From Selenomonas sp. (GTDB lineage: Bacteria; Bacillota; Negativicutes; Selenomonadales; Selenomonadaceae), in the NCBI GenBank assembly GCA_003518745.1, contig DOYB01000088.1:1-9157 (forward strand): a stretch of DNA of 9,157 nt. Reading direction: 5' to 3'. Each line of letters opens with the position of its first letter. Positions within the stretch are counted from its first letter, which is position 1. This document shows positions 6,754 to 9,157 of the stretch, piece after piece. The position numbers were made by a program, and so were the translations under genes. The notes below the pieces were generated by a model. The model ran no database searches and was not told where the DNA came from. It saw only the letters and a program-made list of their open reading frames with translations.

Positions 6754-8637
6754 ATGTCAGATTTGTTATATGTTATTCCGGCAAATTCTCCTAAGGAAGA
6801 AATAGTAAAGATGCTGAACGAGCATCCTGAGATTAAGTTTGTTTCGCTGGTGGGAATTGACCTGGCGGGGAACGATACCGATGAGAAGATTCCGGTTCGC
6901 ATATTCATTAAGGATATGGATGACTTCTATAATGGAACCGCTGTCCAGACGGACGGTTCATCCGTGGTTTTGTCCGGTATAGCCACCTTGAACAACGCAA
7001 AGGTGGACATGCCCATCGACCCATCGGTAAACTGGTTCGTGGACTATAATTTTGAGCACTATGACGAGGCAACGAACCGCCCCGTGGGAACTCTTCGTAT
7101 CCCGGCATTCCTCATACATGAGGGAAAGCGGGTGGACTCCCGTGCGGTTCTGGCAGATACGCTTACCTATGTGAAAAAGGAATTGCTCGACTTGTTCCAT
7201 TCACATCCCAATATTTCGGGGCTGGATGTCAATGGGGAGGAGGTTGAGGATATCAGGTTCACCTCCGCTACCGAGCTGGAATTCTGGGTCAAGACGCCGC
7301 TTGAAGAGGCGGAAATCGAGGAAATGAGCGCTTCTCAGGTACTCCAGGAGCAGTATTGGGAGCGCACACACGGAGCAGTGCGCTGCGCTCTTGAGCAGTG
7401 CGTCCTAGAACTGGATAAATTCGGCCTTCAGGTGGAGATGGGTCACAAGGAGGTCGGCGGCCTTAAGGCTCAGATAGACGAAAGCGGCCGCATGACACAT
7501 GTCTGCGAGCAGCTTGAAATAGACTGGCGCTTCGCTGAGGCACTGCAGGCAGCGGACAATGAGATTCTGGTCCGCATGGTGGTGAAGGAGATTTTTAGGG
7601 GCAACGGCCTTGAGGTTAGCTTCAAGGCAAAGCCCATGATCGGCCTGGCCGGCAACGGAGAGCATACCCATATAGGGATCGCTGTCGTGACAAAGGACGG
7701 CAAGCTCCACAATGCCTTTGCGCCAAAGGAACCCACGAAGGATTTCATGAGCGCTCTGGGATATGGAGCCATTATGGGACTCCTTAAGAACTATGAGGTT
7801 ATCAATCCCTTCGTATCTGCCACCAATGATTCACTGAATCGTTTGAAGCCGGGCTTCGAGGCTCCTGTGTGCATAGTGACCTCCCTCGGCCATACACCGA
7901 AGGTACCCTCCAGAAACCGTACGATTCTGGCAGGGCTTATCAGGGATTTGCAGAATCCCATGGCTACCCGTTTCGAGCTCAGGGCATGCAATCCCTACAC
8001 CAATACATACCTTGTCCTTGCGGCCATATACTCCGCTGTGCTGGATGGCGCCAAAATGGCGGTGCAGCATACCACTGATGAGCTTTTGAAGGAGCTTTCA
8101 AAGGAAGCCGGTGAGGAAGGCTTCTATCTGGAGAAGAATCGGGCATATCGCAGTGAGGATGATGTTTTCGAGGACTATACCGAGGAGGAAAGAAACCGTT
8201 TGTTCGGCGCGCCTCCCGCTACCGTATGGGAAAACATGGAAAGCTTTGCCAACTATCCGGAAAAGCTGGCGGTGATTACCGCGGGCGGCGGCCTCAGAGA
8301 GCAGATTATCAATGCGTTCAGGGATGGCGCTCTGATTCGCTGGAAAACAGAGCTGATCAGCCGTATTATTCCGGAGCATCGTGAAACCGTGCGCCATGCC
8401 AAGGAAATCAAGGCTTCCTTTGTGACGGACCAGGATTCCTACAACTGGAACAAGATAAACAGCATCCGGGCTTATCTTGCGAAGGACAGCATAGATGAAA
8501 AGTCCCTGTTCACATTGCTCATAAATGCCCTTAACGCGGGAGACTACGCGACAGCCTCAGGGCTGCAGGTGGAGATGTACGACAGGATGGAGGAGCTAAA
8601 GGCCCTTTATGATGCCTACAGCAAGAACATGATTTGA
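6754..8637 (+). CDS. glnA: Glutamine synthetase, long form
   Basis: This 627-residue enzyme joins ammonia to glutamate with ATP to give glutamine. The N-terminal beta-grasp part contains TDGSSV, matching the FDGSS segment of GSI. The catalytic part shows TELEFW (173-178), metal-ligand region EMGHKEVGG (Glu228, Glu233), the GNGEHTHIGI block (from 300, matching GSGMHxH), NRLKPGFEAPV, and RFELRACNPYTNTYLVLAA (from Arg406). After the core (about residue 432) there are about 195 more residues, roughly 105 beyond the E. coli GSI tail, largely charged and helical-looking, and the N-terminal half is also longer. The GSI adenylylation-loop sequence around its tyrosine is not recognisable. It is neither standard GSI (~440-470 aa) nor GSIII (~700+ aa), but resembles a long variant I recall from Firmicutes. 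Start 6754 is preferred by spacing; 6748 is possible. No terminator follows it. Confidence 0.9.
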   Translation: MSDLLYVIPANSPKEEIVKMLNEHPEIKFVSLVGIDLAGNDTDEKIPVRIFIKDMDDFYNGTAVQTDGSSVVLSGIATLNNAKVDMPIDPSVNWFVDYNFEHYDEATNRPVGTLRIPAFLIHEGKRVDSRAVLADTLTYVKKELLDLFHSHPNISGLDVNGEEVEDIRFTSATELEFWVKTPLEEAEIEEMSASQVLQEQYWERTHGAVRCALEQCVLELDKFGLQVEMGHKEVGGLKAQIDESGRMTHVCEQLEIDWRFAEALQAADNEILVRMVVKEIFRGNGLEVSFKAKPMIGLAGNGEHTHIGIAVVTKDGKLHNAFAPKEPTKDFMSALGYGAIMGLLKNYEVINPFVSATNDSLNRLKPGFEAPVCIVTSLGHTPKVPSRNRTILAGLIRDLQNPMATRFELRACNPYTNTYLVLAAIYSAVLDGAKMAVQHTTDELLKELSKEAGEEGFYLEKNRAYRSEDDVFEDYTEEERNRLFGAPPATVWENMESFANYPEKLAVITAGGGLREQIINAFRDGALIRWKTELISRIIPEHRETVRHAKEIKASFVTDQDSYNWNKINSIRAYLAKDSIDEKSLFTLLINALNAGDYATASGLQVEMYDRMEELKALYDAYSKNMI

Positions 8638-8675
8638 CAAGGCTCAAATTTATAAAAAAGAGGGGATAGTTCATT

Positions 8676-9157
8676 ATGTTTAGTTTTTTCTCATCAGACA
8701 AGAAAAAAGAAGAGCCATCACTGGCCGACCGTGTTAATGGAACAATTGCTCCCTCCGTGAAGAAGGCTCAGCCTGTGGATGTCCAGAAGGATATCAAGGT
8801 AATGTACCTTGGGGTAAATGAACTGGATGCCACACATTTGAAGCAGCTATGCGATGTGGCTCAGGGCCCCGCTCTCGTACTGGGATTCATTTCACCGGAT
8901 CTTTCCATGGATAGTGTGGCCCAGTCTGTAAAGCGTGAGCTTCACTCAAATACGAAACTCATAATGATGACAACTTCGGGGGAGCTTTGCCGGCCTGAAG
9001 GCAGTTCAAGCCTCTACTGTACGGCTCCCGAGGGTCGGGCGAAGGTGCTTCTCCAGGCATTTTCAAGGCGCATGATAGATGATACCTATGTCATGGACAT
9101 ACCCCTTCATAACGAGGACCTCAGGGATGGAAGAGTTTCCATGACAGTTGCTGAACG
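8676..9157 (+). CDS. FIST-domain protein, N-terminal part, cut by window end
   Basis: Open from ATG 8676 through the window end (160 full codons). AGAGGGG (8659-8665) lies about 10 bases upstream. After a short hydrophobic and Lys-rich start and a linker, residues about 40-160 match the FIST N-terminal sensory domain: a strand (IKVMYLGV), a helix, then PALVLGFISPDLSMDSVAQ and KLIMMTTSGEL, the hallmark pattern of FIST (hydrophobic strand, S/P-x-L, then the ST-x-GE type turn). FIST domains bind small ligands such as amino acids and are commonly fused to chemoreceptor or histidine-kinase outputs. No signal peptide or membrane segment is visible, so the domain should be cytoplasmic. The output domain lies outside the window; a methyl-accepting chemotaxis protein is my guess. 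Confidence 0.7.
   Translation, partial: MFSFFSSDKKKEEPSLADRVNGTIAPSVKKAQPVDVQKDIKVMYLGVNELDATHLKQLCDVAQGPALVLGFISPDLSMDSVAQSVKRELHSNTKLIMMTTSGELCRPEGSSSLYCTAPEGRAKVLLQAFSRRMIDDTYVMDIPLHNEDLRDGRVSMTVAE

Noticed and set aside
6183..6908. 241-codon open frame on the minus strand across the pilin-like gene
   Set aside because: The + strand frame has a proper RBS, a prepilin leader and fits the operon spacing; the antisense frame runs across two genes and shows no domain.
8634..8656. Promoter before the FIST gene: perfect TTGACA at 8634-8639 and TATAAA at 8651-8656
   Set aside because: The spacer is only 11 bases, far from 16-18, and no -10-like sequence stands at the right distance. The match also overlaps the glnA stop.
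1..9157. CRISPR array, tRNA or rRNA gene, insertion sequence, phage or defence system
   Set aside because: I saw no regularly spaced repeats, cloverleaf, transposase, integrase or nuclease motifs on either strand. Apart from its first 190 bp, nearly all of the window is accounted for by the eight genes.

Overview
The window holds eight genes, all on the + strand, tightly packed (gaps of 3 to about 40 bp), with no intrinsic terminator visible between them. The only non-coding stretch longer than 40 bp is the first ~190 bp. GC is intermediate. Shine-Dalgarno sites are Gram-positive style (GGAGG, AGGAG, AGAGGG), and the gene families fit an anaerobic Firmicute. My best guess is a Negativicutes member (Selenomonas/Anaerovibrio-like). 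That guess rests on the style of the glutamine synthetase, chorismate mutase and FIST proteins recalled from memory, and it is not proven by the sequence.

Layout: (1) 1-190 holds three consecutive short inverted repeats, a terminator-like hairpin with a T-run, a candidate promoter and a strong RBS. (2) 192-1412 encodes an AzgA-like NCS2 purine-type permease, with the TM8 acidic motif apparently replaced. (3) 1449-2288 encodes a secreted glucosaminidase (peptidoglycan hydrolase). (4) 2323-3945 encodes a YbiT-like ABC-F ATPase. (5) 3985-5595 encodes an AarF/UbiB atypical kinase with two C-terminal membrane helices. (6) 5599-5967 encodes an AroH chorismate mutase whose residue numbering matches the B. 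subtilis enzyme position for position, but with Asp75/Gln78 where B. subtilis has Cys75/Glu78. (7) 5973-6737 encodes a TTG-started, pilin-like membrane-anchored or exported protein with a Flp-type leader and a large unrecognised C-terminal domain. (8) 6754-8637 encodes a long (627 aa) glutamine synthetase. (9) 8676 to the window end is the N-terminal part of a FIST-domain protein.

The spacing suggests one or a few polycistronic transcripts, but the functions do not form one pathway: purine uptake, wall turnover, ribosome-associated ATPase, lipid/quinone-type kinase, aromatic amino acid synthesis, a surface protein, ammonia assimilation and ligand sensing. The tightest group is aarF-aroH-pilin-like-glnA (gaps 3, 5 and 16 bp). 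I did not find a convincing new defence or mobile system. The points most worth checking are the rearranged active-site charge in AroH, the orphan large Flp-like protein, the ABC-F with both deviations in one composite ATP site, and the permease lacking the TM8 acid.
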